Shown: one piece after another, positions 26,176-34,664 of the stretch
Layout: every line of letters starts with the position of its first letter
Numbering within the stretch: position 1 is the first letter of the stretch
Assembly: GCF_018130465.1 (NCBI RefSeq)
Contig: NZ_JAFCKJ010000015.1
Location: forward strand, 124,001 to 188,000
Direction: 5' to 3'
Source of the DNA: Bradyrhizobium canariense
GTDB taxonomy: Bacteria > Pseudomonadota > Alphaproteobacteria > Rhizobiales > Xanthobacteraceae
DNA length: 64,000 bases
The notes under the pieces: model-generated
What the model saw: the letters and a program-made list of their open reading frames with translations, nothing else
Told to the model about the DNA's origin: nothing
Databases searched by the model: none
Made by a program: the position numbers and the translations under genes

Positions 26176-26985
26176 TCATCGCCGTCGCGCGCTGCTCCTC
26201 GCGGCCCGCTTCTTCTTCGGCGCATGTTCCGGTTTTGACGGCTTTGCCATCGATCGCGCCGTGCGCCCGGAAGACGGTCCTGCCGCGTTCTCGGCGCCGA
26301 AGTTCTGCGCAAAGCGCTCCTGGGATCGCGCGAGATGATCGCGCATCGCATCGCGCGCGACCCCGGGATCATGCGCCGCGATCGCGTCGCGCACCGCGCG
26401 ATGCTCGTCGAGCGCGGTGCGCCACGTGCCCGGGCTCTCGAAATAATGCGCAAGCTGCGCGAAATAGGGATTGAGGCGCTGGTCGAACAACTCGCCGACC
26501 ACGCGCACCAGAACGGCATTGCCGAGGCTTCCGGCAATCGCGACGTGGAAGGCGCGGTCGTGGACCATCGAGGCTTCGCCGGGGTGTTCTACATTCTCCA
26601 TCGCGACAAGGGACGCATCGATGCGGGCAACGTCGTCCTTCGTCGCCACGCGCGCGGCTTCTTCGGCAATGGCGCTTTCCAGGAATTCGCGGGCGCGCAG
26701 CAGCTCGAACGGGCCCTCGATGACGGAAGCAGGCGCGGGCGCCGCAACTGCGGCGGGCTCGATCACATAAATGCCGGAACCGACGCGGATGCGGAGGCGG
26801 CCCTCGACTTCGAGCGCGATCAGGGCTTCACGCACCGTCGGCCTGGAAATCTTGAGCTGCTCGGCGAGCTCGCGCTCGGTCGGCAAGCGGCTGCCGACCG
26901 CGTACTCGCCGCTGTCGATCAGGCTTCGCAATTGATCGGCGACCTGGCGATAAAGCCGTCTCGCCTCCACAGCTTCCAGCGGCAC
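26176..26985 (-). CDS. GntR-family regulator (FadR/FCD type, UxuR-like)
   Basis: The 269-residue protein is read from GTG 26985, with GGGAGG six bases upstream; the ATG at 27075 lies beyond the operator and is rejected. The N-terminal winged HTH reads RLYRQVADQLRSLI, GSRLPTERELAEQLKISRPTVREALIALEVEG. The C-terminal FCD domain shows HDRAFHVAIAG and LDEHRAVRDAI, typical metal/ligand positions. A Lys/Arg-rich tail (PKKKRAARSSARRR) is unusual for the family. It likely represses both its own TRAP-uxuA operon and uxuB through the palindrome at 27048-27064. Confidence 0.87.
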   Translation of the reverse strand: MPLEAVEARRLYRQVADQLRSLIDSGEYAVGSRLPTERELAEQLKISRPTVREALIALEVEGRLRIRVGSGIYVIEPAAVAAPAPASVIEGPFELLRAREFLESAIAEEAARVATKDDVARIDASLVAMENVEHPGEASMVHDRAFHVAIAGSLGNAVLVRVVGELFDQRLNPYFAQLAHYFESPGTWRTALDEHRAVRDAIAAHDPGVARDAMRDHLARSQERFAQNFGAENAAGPSSGRTARSMAKPSKPEHAPKKKRAARSSARRR

Positions 26986-27047
26986 GCTGGTCCTCCCGAA
27001 AGGGTCATGCCGGCAGCTATCGCACCCGCGGCCCGCCAATTTTGGAA

Positions 27048-27064
27048 AATTGGTCTTACCAATT
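27048..27064. promoter_or_regulatory. GntR/UxuR-type operator
   Basis: AATTGGTcttACCAATT is a perfect 7-bp inverted repeat with a 3-bp spacer, midway between the gntR and uxuB starts. The TTGGT/ACCAA half-sites match those known for UxuR/ExuR and related FadR-group GntR regulators. Control of both directions is inferred from position. Confidence 0.75.
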
Positions 27065-27127
27065 GACCGCAGCATTGACCGAGGACAGGCGCCATGTCAA
27101 GCAGCGGCAAAGCAAAGGGAGACGTCC

Positions 27128-28612
27128 ATGCGCCCTGGTTCAACGCGCCTTGGCCGAGCCAATCTCGACCGGATGCCATCTGGCATCCGTCGCCCGGCCT
27201 ATGACCGTTCGCGCGTCACGCCCGGCATCGTACATCTGGGCCTCGGGGCTTTTCATCGCGCGCATCAGGCCGTCGTCATCGACGATTGCCTTGCCGCCGG
27301 CGCCACATCATGGGGCATCGTCGGCGCTAGCCTGCGCAGCCCTGACACACGCGACGCCCTCGCCCCGCAGGATCATCTCTATACGGTTGCGGTCCGTGCG
27401 GCCGAAGGCACCGAACACCGCATCATCGGTGCGCTGCTCGACAGCGTGGTCGCGCGCGAGAGCCCGGCACGATTGGTCGAGCGAATGGCCGATCCCGCCA
27501 TTCGCATCGTCTCCCTCACCGTCACCGAGAAGGGCTATTGCCACACGCCGCAGACCGGCGATCTCGACGAGCGGCATCCTGATGTCGTGCACGATCTCAA
27601 CAATTTCGACGCGCCGCGTTCGGCGCCCGGTTTCATCGTTGCAGCGCTGGCGCGCAGGCGGGCGCTGGGCGCCCCGCCCTTCACCGTGCTAAGCTGCGAC
27701 AACCTCGCCGCCAACGGCCACACCGTGCAGCGGATCGTGACGCAATTCGCCGCGCTGCGGTCGAAGGATCTCGGCAAGTGGATCGCGGATACGGTGGCCT
27801 TCCCCTCGACCATGGTCGACCGCATCGTGCCGGAGACGACGGATGGCGACCGTGATGCGGTTTCATCCGCGCTCGGTTTGCGCGACGCATGGCCCGTCAT
27901 GACCGAGCCGTTCACGCAATGGGTGGTCGAGGATCGCTTTACGGCGGGCCGGCCTGACCTTGCCGCCGCCGGCGTCGAACTGGTGAACGACGTCAAGCCG
28001 TTCGAGCTGATGAAGCTGCGGCTGCTCAACGCCAGCCATTCGGCGCTGGCCTATCTCGGCTATCTCGCCGGCTACGAGACCATCGCCGACACCATGCTGG
28101 ACCCGCATTTCGCGCGTCTCGCCGAGCAGGTGATGGAAGAGGCCGCGGTGACGCTGACGATGCCTGCTGGCGCGGATCTGGCCGCGTATCGCGCCTCGCT
28201 GCTCACGCGCTTCGCCAATCCGGCACTGCATCACCGCACCTGGCAGATCGCGATGGACGGCTCGCAAAAGCTGCCGCAGCGGCTGCTTGGCGCGATGCAG
28301 GATCGCCTGCTCAAGAACCTGCCGATCGCGACGCATGCGCTCGCGGTGGCCGGCTGGATGCGCTACGTCACCGGCCTCGACGAGAAGGGCCGCACCATCG
28401 ACGTGCGCGATCCGCTCGCCGCCGAGTTCGCCGGCTTGGCGCGCGAGGCAGGTCCCGTCGCCGAGCGATTGGCGCCCGCACTGCTTGGGGTCGAAAAAGT
28501 GTTCGGGCCGCTGGGCGCCGAGCCGCGCCTGCGCGAAGCCGTGACCGCGGCGCTCGGCCGGCTCTACAAGGATGGCGCGCGGCGTGCGGTGGAGACGCTG
28601 GTCTCGGCGTGA
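27128..28612 (+). CDS. uxuB: fructuronate reductase / mannitol dehydrogenase family
   Basis: The 494-residue enzyme starts at ATG 27128, with GGGAG six bases upstream. Family signatures are IVHLGLGAFHRAHQAVVIDD near 33-52, FTVLSCDNLAANG, and the catalytic segment DVKPFELMKLRLLNASHSALAYLG with the essential Lys. It reduces D-fructuronate to D-mannonate, the substrate of UxuA encoded across the divergent promoter. A mannitol or tagaturonate enzyme cannot be excluded by sequence alone, but context favours UxuB. Confidence 0.88.
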   Translation: MRPGSTRLGRANLDRMPSGIRRPAYDRSRVTPGIVHLGLGAFHRAHQAVVIDDCLAAGATSWGIVGASLRSPDTRDALAPQDHLYTVAVRAAEGTEHRIIGALLDSVVARESPARLVERMADPAIRIVSLTVTEKGYCHTPQTGDLDERHPDVVHDLNNFDAPRSAPGFIVAALARRRALGAPPFTVLSCDNLAANGHTVQRIVTQFAALRSKDLGKWIADTVAFPSTMVDRIVPETTDGDRDAVSSALGLRDAWPVMTEPFTQWVVEDRFTAGRPDLAAAGVELVNDVKPFELMKLRLLNASHSALAYLGYLAGYETIADTMLDPHFARLAEQVMEEAAVTLTMPAGADLAAYRASLLTRFANPALHHRTWQIAMDGSQKLPQRLLGAMQDRLLKNLPIATHALAVAGWMRYVTGLDEKGRTIDVRDPLAAEFAGLAREAGPVAERLAPALLGVEKVFGPLGAEPRLREAVTAALGRLYKDGARRAVETLVSA

Positions 28613-28712
28613 CCACAAAACGGGCAGCAATGCTGCACTGCGGTCCAGATCGAACAGAAAGTCGACGGAAGTCGCGCTTGATTTTTGCCTGTCGTTGCCC
28701 CACCCGAGAGGC

Positions 28713-29120
28713 ATGGCAAAGGACGACAAGGTGATCGCCGCGAACGCGGCGTTCTACGCCGCGTTTTCGACCGGCGATTTCGACGAAATGGAGCGGATGT
28801 GGGCGGACGACGACGCCATTTCCTGCATTCATCCCGGCTGGCCGGCCATCATCGGCCGGGCCACGGTGATCGGAAGCTGGCGCGACATCCTGCAGAGTCC
28901 GGAGCGGCCGCAGATCGTCTGCGCCGAACCGCAGGCCATCGTCGACGGCGACAGCGCGCGCGTGCTCTGCATCGAGATCGTCGACGGCACGGCATTGGCC
29001 GCTGCCAACCATTTTCGGCGCGTCGGCGACGGCTGGCGCCTGGTGCATCACCAGTCGAGCCCAATTGCGCAGATTGTCGAGCAGTCTGAGGATGATAGAA
29101 CGAGCCACCGGGTCCACTGA
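28713..29120 (+). CDS. SnoaL/NTF2-like domain protein
   Basis: The 135-residue protein starts at ATG 28713 with GAGAGG upstream. It begins NAAFYAAFSTGDFDEMERMWADDDAISCIHPGWPAIIGR, the cone-shaped NTF2-like fold of the SnoaL_3 group, and ends with WRLVHHQSSP. Such proteins act as small-molecule enzymes or binding domains. It follows uxuB by 100 bp but has no clear functional link. Function unknown. Confidence 0.78.
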   Translation: MAKDDKVIAANAAFYAAFSTGDFDEMERMWADDDAISCIHPGWPAIIGRATVIGSWRDILQSPERPQIVCAEPQAIVDGDSARVLCIEIVDGTALAAANHFRRVGDGWRLVHHQSSPIAQIVEQSEDDRTSHRVH

Positions 29121-29144
29121 ACGCGGCCGGCTCGCAGGCACTTT

Positions 29145-29906
29145 CTACTGTGCATGGGGTTGTTTTTCAGTTTTTTTGTTCTGCGGCCTCATCCAAGCCC
29201 CCGACAGATCATCCAGCACGACCCGTGCCTGGCTAAAATCATCGTCCCGGAAGAACATGCTTCTGGTGATGAGTACGGGAATGTTCGCCCGTGAGGCTGC
29301 GATCAGGCCGTTGGCGGAATCCTCGATCGCGACGCAGTCGGACGCGTTGAGATTCAGCCGCGCCAGGATCTCGACATAGACATCCGGCGCAGGCTTCTTG
29401 TGCCGCACGTCGTCCCCGGCGACGATCGCATCAAAATCCGCGGCCCAGCGCTTTCCCAGCGCCCGCGACAGCAGCGCATCGATGTTGCCGTGCGACGTGG
29501 TCGTCGCGATCGCGAGCCGCTGGCCGCGCGCCTTGGCAGCGATGAGGAGATCCGTCACGCCGGGCCGTAAGGGGCAGCAGCCGGTCTCGACCAGTTCGGC
29601 GTAATGCGCAGTCTTGATGCGATGCAGTTCCGCGATGTCCTCGTCCGACAGTGGCGGGGCGACCGGCAGCCTCGTGTGGAAGGCGCGGATGCGCTCCTTG
29701 CCGCCGGTGACCCGCAGCAGGTCCTTGTAGACCGCTTGGTCCCACTGCCAGTCGAGACCGTGGCGGACGAAGGCATGGTTGAAGGCCTGCCGATGCAGCT
29801 CCTCGGTCTCGGCCAAGGTGCCGTCGACATCGAAGATCAGCGCGGCGGCATGCCGGATCAGTTCAGCGGCCTCACATGGCACTATGGCGGGCGCTTCTGC
29901 CTGCAT
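29145..29906 (-). CDS. HAD phosphatase, CbbY/Gph-like
   Basis: The 253-residue enzyme is read from ATG 29906. Motif I FDVDGTLAETEELHRQAFN has nucleophile Asp 26 and general acid Asp 28; motif II LAIATTTSHGNI, motif III Lys in DVRHKKPAPDVYVEIL, and motif IV AIEDSANGLIAA complete the site. The cap sequence resembles CbbY, which removes the inhibitor xylulose-1,5-bisphosphate in autotrophs, or other sugar phosphatases. No Calvin-cycle gene is nearby, so the substrate is open. Confidence 0.83.
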   Translation of the reverse strand: MQAEAPAIVPCEAAELIRHAAALIFDVDGTLAETEELHRQAFNHAFVRHGLDWQWDQAVYKDLLRVTGGKERIRAFHTRLPVAPPLSDEDIAELHRIKTAHYAELVETGCCPLRPGVTDLLIAAKARGQRLAIATTTSHGNIDALLSRALGKRWAADFDAIVAGDDVRHKKPAPDVYVEILARLNLNASDCVAIEDSANGLIAASRANIPVLITRSMFFRDDDFSQARVVLDDLSGAWMRPQNKKTEKQPHAQ

Positions 29907-30052
29907 GATCGATACGTCCCTCCCGACGAGCGACCATCGCCTGCACTGGCATGCGAGACAAATTGCAATATCTTTTGCCGGACCCAAAAATCTCTTATGA
30001 GCGGGGGGCGCGCTGCGGCGTGAACGGGAACTCCGACCAGCAAGGAAGACGT

Positions 30053-30904
30053 ATGCGGCTCTTTATCCTTGGTCTCGGCTACAGTGCCCGGTGCTTCGTC
30101 CGCCTATTCGGTGGCCACTTCTCGCATATCGCCGGCACGGTGCGCGATCCCGCGCAGCGGGGCGATCTCGCCGGCATCGAGGTTTATCGGTTTTCCGGGA
30201 GCAATCCGGATCGCGGGACAGTGCAACGTATCGGCGACGCCGACGTCCTGCTCATATCGATCCCGCCCGGCAGCGCCGGCGATCCCGCAATCGCGGCCTT
30301 CCCGGACATGCTGGCAGCGGACCGCCACCGCAGGATCATCTATCTCTCCACCATCGGCGTCTATGGTGACCACGCCGGCGGATGGGTCGACGAGAGCACG
30401 CCGCCGCAGGCCAGCCTCGACCGCACGCGCATGCGGGTCGCGGCGGAACAGGCCTGGACGGACACGACCAGTGGCGACGCCGCGATCCTGCGGCTTGCGG
30501 GTATCTATGGCCCCGGCCGTAACGCGCTGGTGACGCTGCGCGCTGGAATGGCACGGCGCATCATCAAGCCGGGACAGGTCTTCAACCGCGTCCACGTCGA
30601 CGACATCGCGAGCGCGATCATGGCCGCGGTTCATCACCCAAGCGGCGGCACGTGGAACGTCTGTGACGACGAACCGGCGCCGCCGCAGGACGTGATCACT
30701 TACGCGGCGAAGCTGATGAATGTGGCGCCGCCGCCCGAAGAGGTGTTCGAGACCGCCGAGATGTCGGTGATGGCCCGCAGCTTCTATGCCAGCAGCGCCC
30801 GTGTCTCCAACGCGAAATTAAAGCGCGAGCTCGGCGTCACGCTTGCTTATCCGTCCTACCGCCACGCCCTGGACGCGTTGTGGCAGGCGGGAGAAGGACG
30901 ATAG
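30053..30904 (+). CDS. NAD-dependent epimerase/dehydratase-like SDR (YeeZ type)
   Basis: The 283-residue protein starts at ATG 30053 with AAGGAAG upstream. The Rossmann motif is FILGLGYSARCF, close to the N-terminus. Next come IIYLSTIGVYGDHAGGWVDESTPP (catalytic Ser/Thr and Tyr region) and RLAGIYGPGRNALVTLRAG. It belongs to the extended SDR group that includes E. coli YeeZ. It is an isolated gene with no operon partner, and its substrate is unknown. Confidence 0.82.
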   Translation: MRLFILGLGYSARCFVRLFGGHFSHIAGTVRDPAQRGDLAGIEVYRFSGSNPDRGTVQRIGDADVLLISIPPGSAGDPAIAAFPDMLAADRHRRIIYLSTIGVYGDHAGGWVDESTPPQASLDRTRMRVAAEQAWTDTTSGDAAILRLAGIYGPGRNALVTLRAGMARRIIKPGQVFNRVHVDDIASAIMAAVHHPSGGTWNVCDDEPAPPQDVITYAAKLMNVAPPPEEVFETAEMSVMARSFYASSARVSNAKLKRELGVTLAYPSYRHALDALWQAGEGR

Positions 30905-31027
30905 GATTCCGGCATTCCTCCCCGCGTCCCAGACATGCCCCGCCCGCGCTTGACTTCGCGCCGGTGCGGTCGTGATCTAACCACCTAGCGGGCCACTGCA
31001 TAACGAGCTCGCGCTTGGGAGGATTCA

Positions 31028-32293
31028 ATGAAGACGATCGCCATGATCGCGGCGGCCGCTGCCGTCATCACGTTCGGTGCAGCGCGTGCCGCGCCGCTGC
31101 CCGAAGCCAGCCCCGACGACGCCGGCTTCTCGAAACAAGGCCTTGAACGGCTCGACAATTTCTTCGCGCGTGAGATCGCCGCCAAGCGCGTCCCCGGCGC
31201 GGTCGTCGCAATCGCCCGGGACGGCAAGCTCGTGTATTACAAGGCCTATGGCATGCTGGATCCGGACAAGGGCACGCCGATGCCGGTCGATGCGATTTTC
31301 GCACTGGCCTCGATGACCAAGCCGATGGCGGCGGTCGCGGGCCTGACATTGATGGAGCAGGGCAAGCTGCCGCTCCAGGCCAAGCTGTCCGACTATTATC
31401 CCGGCTTTGCCAACATGAAGGTCGGTGTTCAGCAGGGCGACGATTCATTGAAACTCGAACCGCAGGCCTCACCGATCTTCATTCACGACCTGTACCGACA
31501 CACGTCCGGCCTGATGTATGGCGGCCGCCCGGACAGCGCGAGCCCGGTGGCACGGCAATATCCTGAGGGCACCGCGCCGGCGATGGAAGGCGACACCCAG
31601 GCGTTCATCGATCGCATCACAAAGCTGCCGCTGGCGCATCAGCCGTCCACGGAGTTCGAATACGGTTTCTCGATCGACGTGCTCGGCGCCGTCGTCGAGA
31701 AGGTCAGCGAGCAGAAGCTCGGCGACTATCTCGCCGCCAATGTCTGGCAACCGCTCGCCATGAAGGACGCGACCTTCCATCCGACCGACGCACAGCGCCC
31801 TCGCCTCGCCCGGCCGTTCGCCAACGATCCGCTGACCGGCAAGCCGCAAGCCATCAAGCTTTTGGACACGCCGACAAAATTCGACTGCGGCGGCGCCTGC
31901 TCGTTCGCGACCGTCGGCGACTACATCCGCTTTGGACAGATGCTGCTCAACGGCGGTGCGCTCGATGGCCAGCGCATCCTCGGTCCCAAGACCGTGCATC
32001 ACATGACGACCAATCATCTTGGCCCCGAGATCAAGAACAACGTGGCGAATATCGAGCCGCATCGTGCGGGTTTCGGCTTTGGCCTCTCGGTCGCTGTCCG
32101 CACCAGCGAAGGATTGTCGTCGGTCCCCGGCAATCCCGGCGAGTTCACCTGGAACGGCGCGTACGGGACGCAGTTCTTCTGCGATCCCAAGGAGCGTCTC
32201 GTCGTGGTGGTGGGAACGGCCGCGCCGGGCGAGCTGCGCAAATATTATCGCGAGCAGGTCCAGGACATCGTCTATGGCGCGATGGTGAAGTGA
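31028..32293 (+). CDS. serine hydrolase, class C beta-lactamase/EstB-like
   Basis: The 421-residue secreted protein has a signal peptide ending near ARA (residue 21). The nucleophile motif SMTK spans residues 95-98; a Tyr-containing FEYGFSIDVLG replaces the usual YxN; and the region DLYRHTSGLMYG is typical of the beta-lactamase-related esterase family. EstB-like esterases and D-alanyl peptidases share this fold. True beta-lactam resistance activity is unlikely to be its role. It is followed by a strong terminator-like hairpin. Confidence 0.85.
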   Translation: MKTIAMIAAAAAVITFGAARAAPLPEASPDDAGFSKQGLERLDNFFAREIAAKRVPGAVVAIARDGKLVYYKAYGMLDPDKGTPMPVDAIFALASMTKPMAAVAGLTLMEQGKLPLQAKLSDYYPGFANMKVGVQQGDDSLKLEPQASPIFIHDLYRHTSGLMYGGRPDSASPVARQYPEGTAPAMEGDTQAFIDRITKLPLAHQPSTEFEYGFSIDVLGAVVEKVSEQKLGDYLAANVWQPLAMKDATFHPTDAQRPRLARPFANDPLTGKPQAIKLLDTPTKFDCGGACSFATVGDYIRFGQMLLNGGALDGQRILGPKTVHHMTTNHLGPEIKNNVANIEPHRAGFGFGLSVAVRTSEGLSSVPGNPGEFTWNGAYGTQFFCDPKERLVVVVGTAAPGELRKYYREQVQDIVYGAMVK

Positions 32294-32312
32294 GATCGGT
32301 ACACTGAAATGG

Positions 32313-32339
32313 AAAGGGCGACCGCTCGGGCCGCCCTTT
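32313..32339. terminator. hairpin between converging genes
   Basis: AAAGGGCG...CGCCCTTT forms an 8-bp stem with an 11-nt loop, 20 bp after the serine hydrolase stop and 12 bp from the dienelactone hydrolase stop. The A and T ends of the stem supply short U runs in both directions, so it may terminate both converging transcripts. Confidence 0.75.
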
Positions 32340-32350
32340 AAAGCCGGGCC

Positions 32351-33238
32351 TCAGCTCAGGACGCCGTATTTCTTGAACCAGGCCTGCGCCTGCTTCCAGG
32401 CATCTTCCGCGGCGTCCTTGCGGTAGCTGCCGCGGTAGTCGGCATGGAAGCCGTGCGGCGCTTCCGGATAGATCTTGAATTCGGCCGTCTTCTTGTCCTG
32501 CTCGAGCGCAGCCTTCATCTGCTCGACCTGAGTGATGGGAATGCCGGTATCGGCGCCGCCATAGAGGCCGAGCACCGGCGCCTTCATCTCGGGCGCGAGC
32601 TGCATCGGGCTCTTCGGCCACAGCGGATTGGCGGGATCGACCACGGTGCCGTAGAACGCAACACCAGCCTTGAGGCTGCCGCTGTGAGCGGCATATTCCC
32701 AGACGGTGCGTCCGCCGCGGCAGAAGCCGATAATGCCGAGCTTGGTGGTGTCGCCGCCTTGCGACCCGGCCCACGCCGCTGTCGCATCGAGATCGGACAG
32801 CAGCTCCGCGTCCGGCTTGGCATTGACGACCGGCAACAGGTCCTTGATCTCGGTGATTTTGGTCAGATCGGTACCCTTGCGGAAGTAATAGTCTGGCGCG
32901 ACTGCGAAGGCGCCGAGCTTGGCGAGGCGCCGCGTCACGTCCTTGACGTATTCGTGCAGGCCGAAGATCTCCATCGCCACGATGATCACCGGCGCCTTGG
33001 TGTTGCCGGCCGGGCGGGCGAAATAGACAGGCATCTCTTCGGAGCCGACCTTGATCTTGGTGTCGCCGGTCTGGAGGCCATTGGTGTCAGTCGTGATCGC
33101 CTCGGCGCGCACGGGCCCGGCCGCAAGCGTGTAGCCGGCGGCGACGGCCGCGGTGGCGCTCATGAATCCGCGACGCGAGACCGGGGCGACCTTGGTCAGC
33201 CCGACGACGTCGGATGTCATGGTGGTTTCGATACTCAT
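32351..33238 (-). CDS. dienelactone hydrolase family protein, Tat-exported
   Basis: The 295-residue alpha/beta-hydrolase starts at ATG 33238. A Tat signal SRRGFMSATAAVAAG lies at about residues 21-35. The nucleophile elbow is GFCRGG, with Cys in place of Ser as in dienelactone hydrolases; the catalytic His is in PHGFHAD. The central fold reads IIVAMEIFGLHEYVKD. It is probably a periplasmic hydrolase of unknown substrate. Confidence 0.86.
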   Translation of the reverse strand: MSIETTMTSDVVGLTKVAPVSRRGFMSATAAVAAGYTLAAGPVRAEAITTDTNGLQTGDTKIKVGSEEMPVYFARPAGNTKAPVIIVAMEIFGLHEYVKDVTRRLAKLGAFAVAPDYYFRKGTDLTKITEIKDLLPVVNAKPDAELLSDLDATAAWAGSQGGDTTKLGIIGFCRGGRTVWEYAAHSGSLKAGVAFYGTVVDPANPLWPKSPMQLAPEMKAPVLGLYGGADTGIPITQVEQMKAALEQDKKTAEFKIYPEAPHGFHADYRGSYRKDAAEDAWKQAQAWFKKYGVLS

Positions 33239-33339
33239 CGGTTCATCCTTCCTGATGCCTGCCCCTGATCCTTCAGGCGACGCATTCGCCAATAGTTGCA
33301 GGCGAAACGCAAATCACCAGCCTGCGAGCGCGCCGCTTT

Positions 33340-33644
33340 GACGGACAGGACGCCGAAACCAACCAGGAGCGACAGCGCGCCGGGGGCATGGACGATCCAC
33401 AGGAAGGTCGGGTAGGTCAGCAGCAGCGTTGCGAACTGCGGCCAGATCATCACCAGCGCGCGATGCTCGGGCGGGGCGATCTCGATCAGATAGGCGGTGG
33501 TCGGCCCAACCTCGCCGCCAAGGTATGGCCGATCTGGATGGCGAAGAAGCTGTAGGTGATGAAGTCGTAGAATTCGAGCATGTTGCCAACGGTGGCCGCC
33601 AATGCTGCGCGCTTGACGCTGAACGGCTTCACCTGCTCGATCAC
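33340..33644 (-). pseudogene. remnant of an MHS-family MFS transporter
   Basis: From GTG 33644 one frame encodes the MHS first-span signature TVGNMLEFYDFITYSFFAIQ. At about 33520 the frame must shift by one to read LGGEVGPTTAYLIEIAPPEHR, a loop that is normally some 90 residues further on. The text then jumps to VMIWPQFATLLLTYPTFLWIV, normally past the middle of the protein, and decays after GFGVLSV. At least two internal deletions and a frameshift leave about a quarter of a 430-residue transporter. Confidence 0.8.
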
Positions 33645-34071
33645 AGGCGACACTCTGGCATTCCCGGGCTCGATCGTATTTCGGATTTAACCGCCTGACC
33701 GCATTGCAACGCAACATCCATTAACCGAAAACGGCGGTTCCCTCGCCCCCGCTCCCGCTGCCACGAGTTGAAGCCGATCCGCCGGCGCGCGCAATTCGAA
33801 GCGCATCGCGGCAACAAATGGGATTTGCGTGGCCGCAACGACACATCATGTTGCTCGCACATCCCACGCGATCGGAATTTGCACGCAAACTGCGGTCATT
33901 TGACTGAAATTTTCAGAAGAGTTGAGCCGGGCGATTTACTCGAACTTTCTTCGTGACGCTCTAGTTCCACGGCCGGAAGGTTCCGCCCCTCTCGGGATCC
34001 TCATTATCAGCCACCCGGATTGCGCTACCAAAAGCTCAATTGAATTAAGATCTATCCGACCTGGAATTGAA
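33645..34071. other. gene-free region before marR gene
   Basis: Just over 400 bp with no convincing coding frame; frames seen on either strand lack an RBS and a recognisable protein. It holds the promoter of the MarR gene and perhaps decayed sequence from the transporter remnant. Confidence 0.4.
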
Positions 34072-34650
34072 ATGAACCTGGCTCGCGAGTCGATTGAACT
34101 GTTGGAACAAGTTGCCCGGATCCTGTGGTTCGAAGGCACCAAGCACGGCTTGCGCGACCGCGAGTGGATGGCGCTGCGTTTCCTTTCCCGTGCCAACCGG
34201 TTTTCCCGGACGCCGTCGGCGCTCGCGAGTTACGTCGGCACCACGCGCGGCACCGCCTCGTTCATCATCGGCGAGCTGGAGCGGCTCGGCTATCTCGAGC
34301 GAAAGCGCTCGGCCCAGGACAAGCGGTCGGTGATGCTGAGCGTGACACAGCAGGGCAAGAAGTTCCTGGTGCGCGACCCCGTCAACGTCCTCGTCGAGGC
34401 CATCACCGTCCTCGAGGACGAGGCGAAGGTCAGCTTCCGCGACGCGCTCCGCCACGTGCTGGATCAGTCGGACGCAGCCGAACAGCGGCACCATACCGAC
34501 GTCTGCAAACGATGCATCTTCCTCCGCGAAGATCGCACCACCACGGAGAGCAAGACGACGGCCGAGTTCAGCTGTCGCCTGTTTCGCGCGCCGATCGCGG
34601 AGGCGGAGGTCGACCTGCTATGCACCAGCTTCGAGCATCACCGCAAATAG
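34072..34650 (+). CDS. MarR-family regulator with cysteine-rich tail
   Basis: The 192-residue protein is read from ATG 34072. The winged HTH covers about residues 25-100: WMALRFLSRANRFSRTPSALASYVGTTRGTASFIIGELERLGYLERKRSAQDKRSVMLSVT. Beyond the usual MarR length there is a tail with His 140-141, Cys 145, Cys 148 (CKRC), Cys 168 and Cys 184. Such spacing could bind a metal or sense redox state; this is inference. It converges with an unknown membrane protein gene, 14 bp away. Confidence 0.82.
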   Translation: MNLARESIELLEQVARILWFEGTKHGLRDREWMALRFLSRANRFSRTPSALASYVGTTRGTASFIIGELERLGYLERKRSAQDKRSVMLSVTQQGKKFLVRDPVNVLVEAITVLEDEAKVSFRDALRHVLDQSDAAEQRHHTDVCKRCIFLREDRTTTESKTTAEFSCRLFRAPIAEAEVDLLCTSFEHHRK

Positions 34651-34664
34651 AAGGCGGAGCTCGA

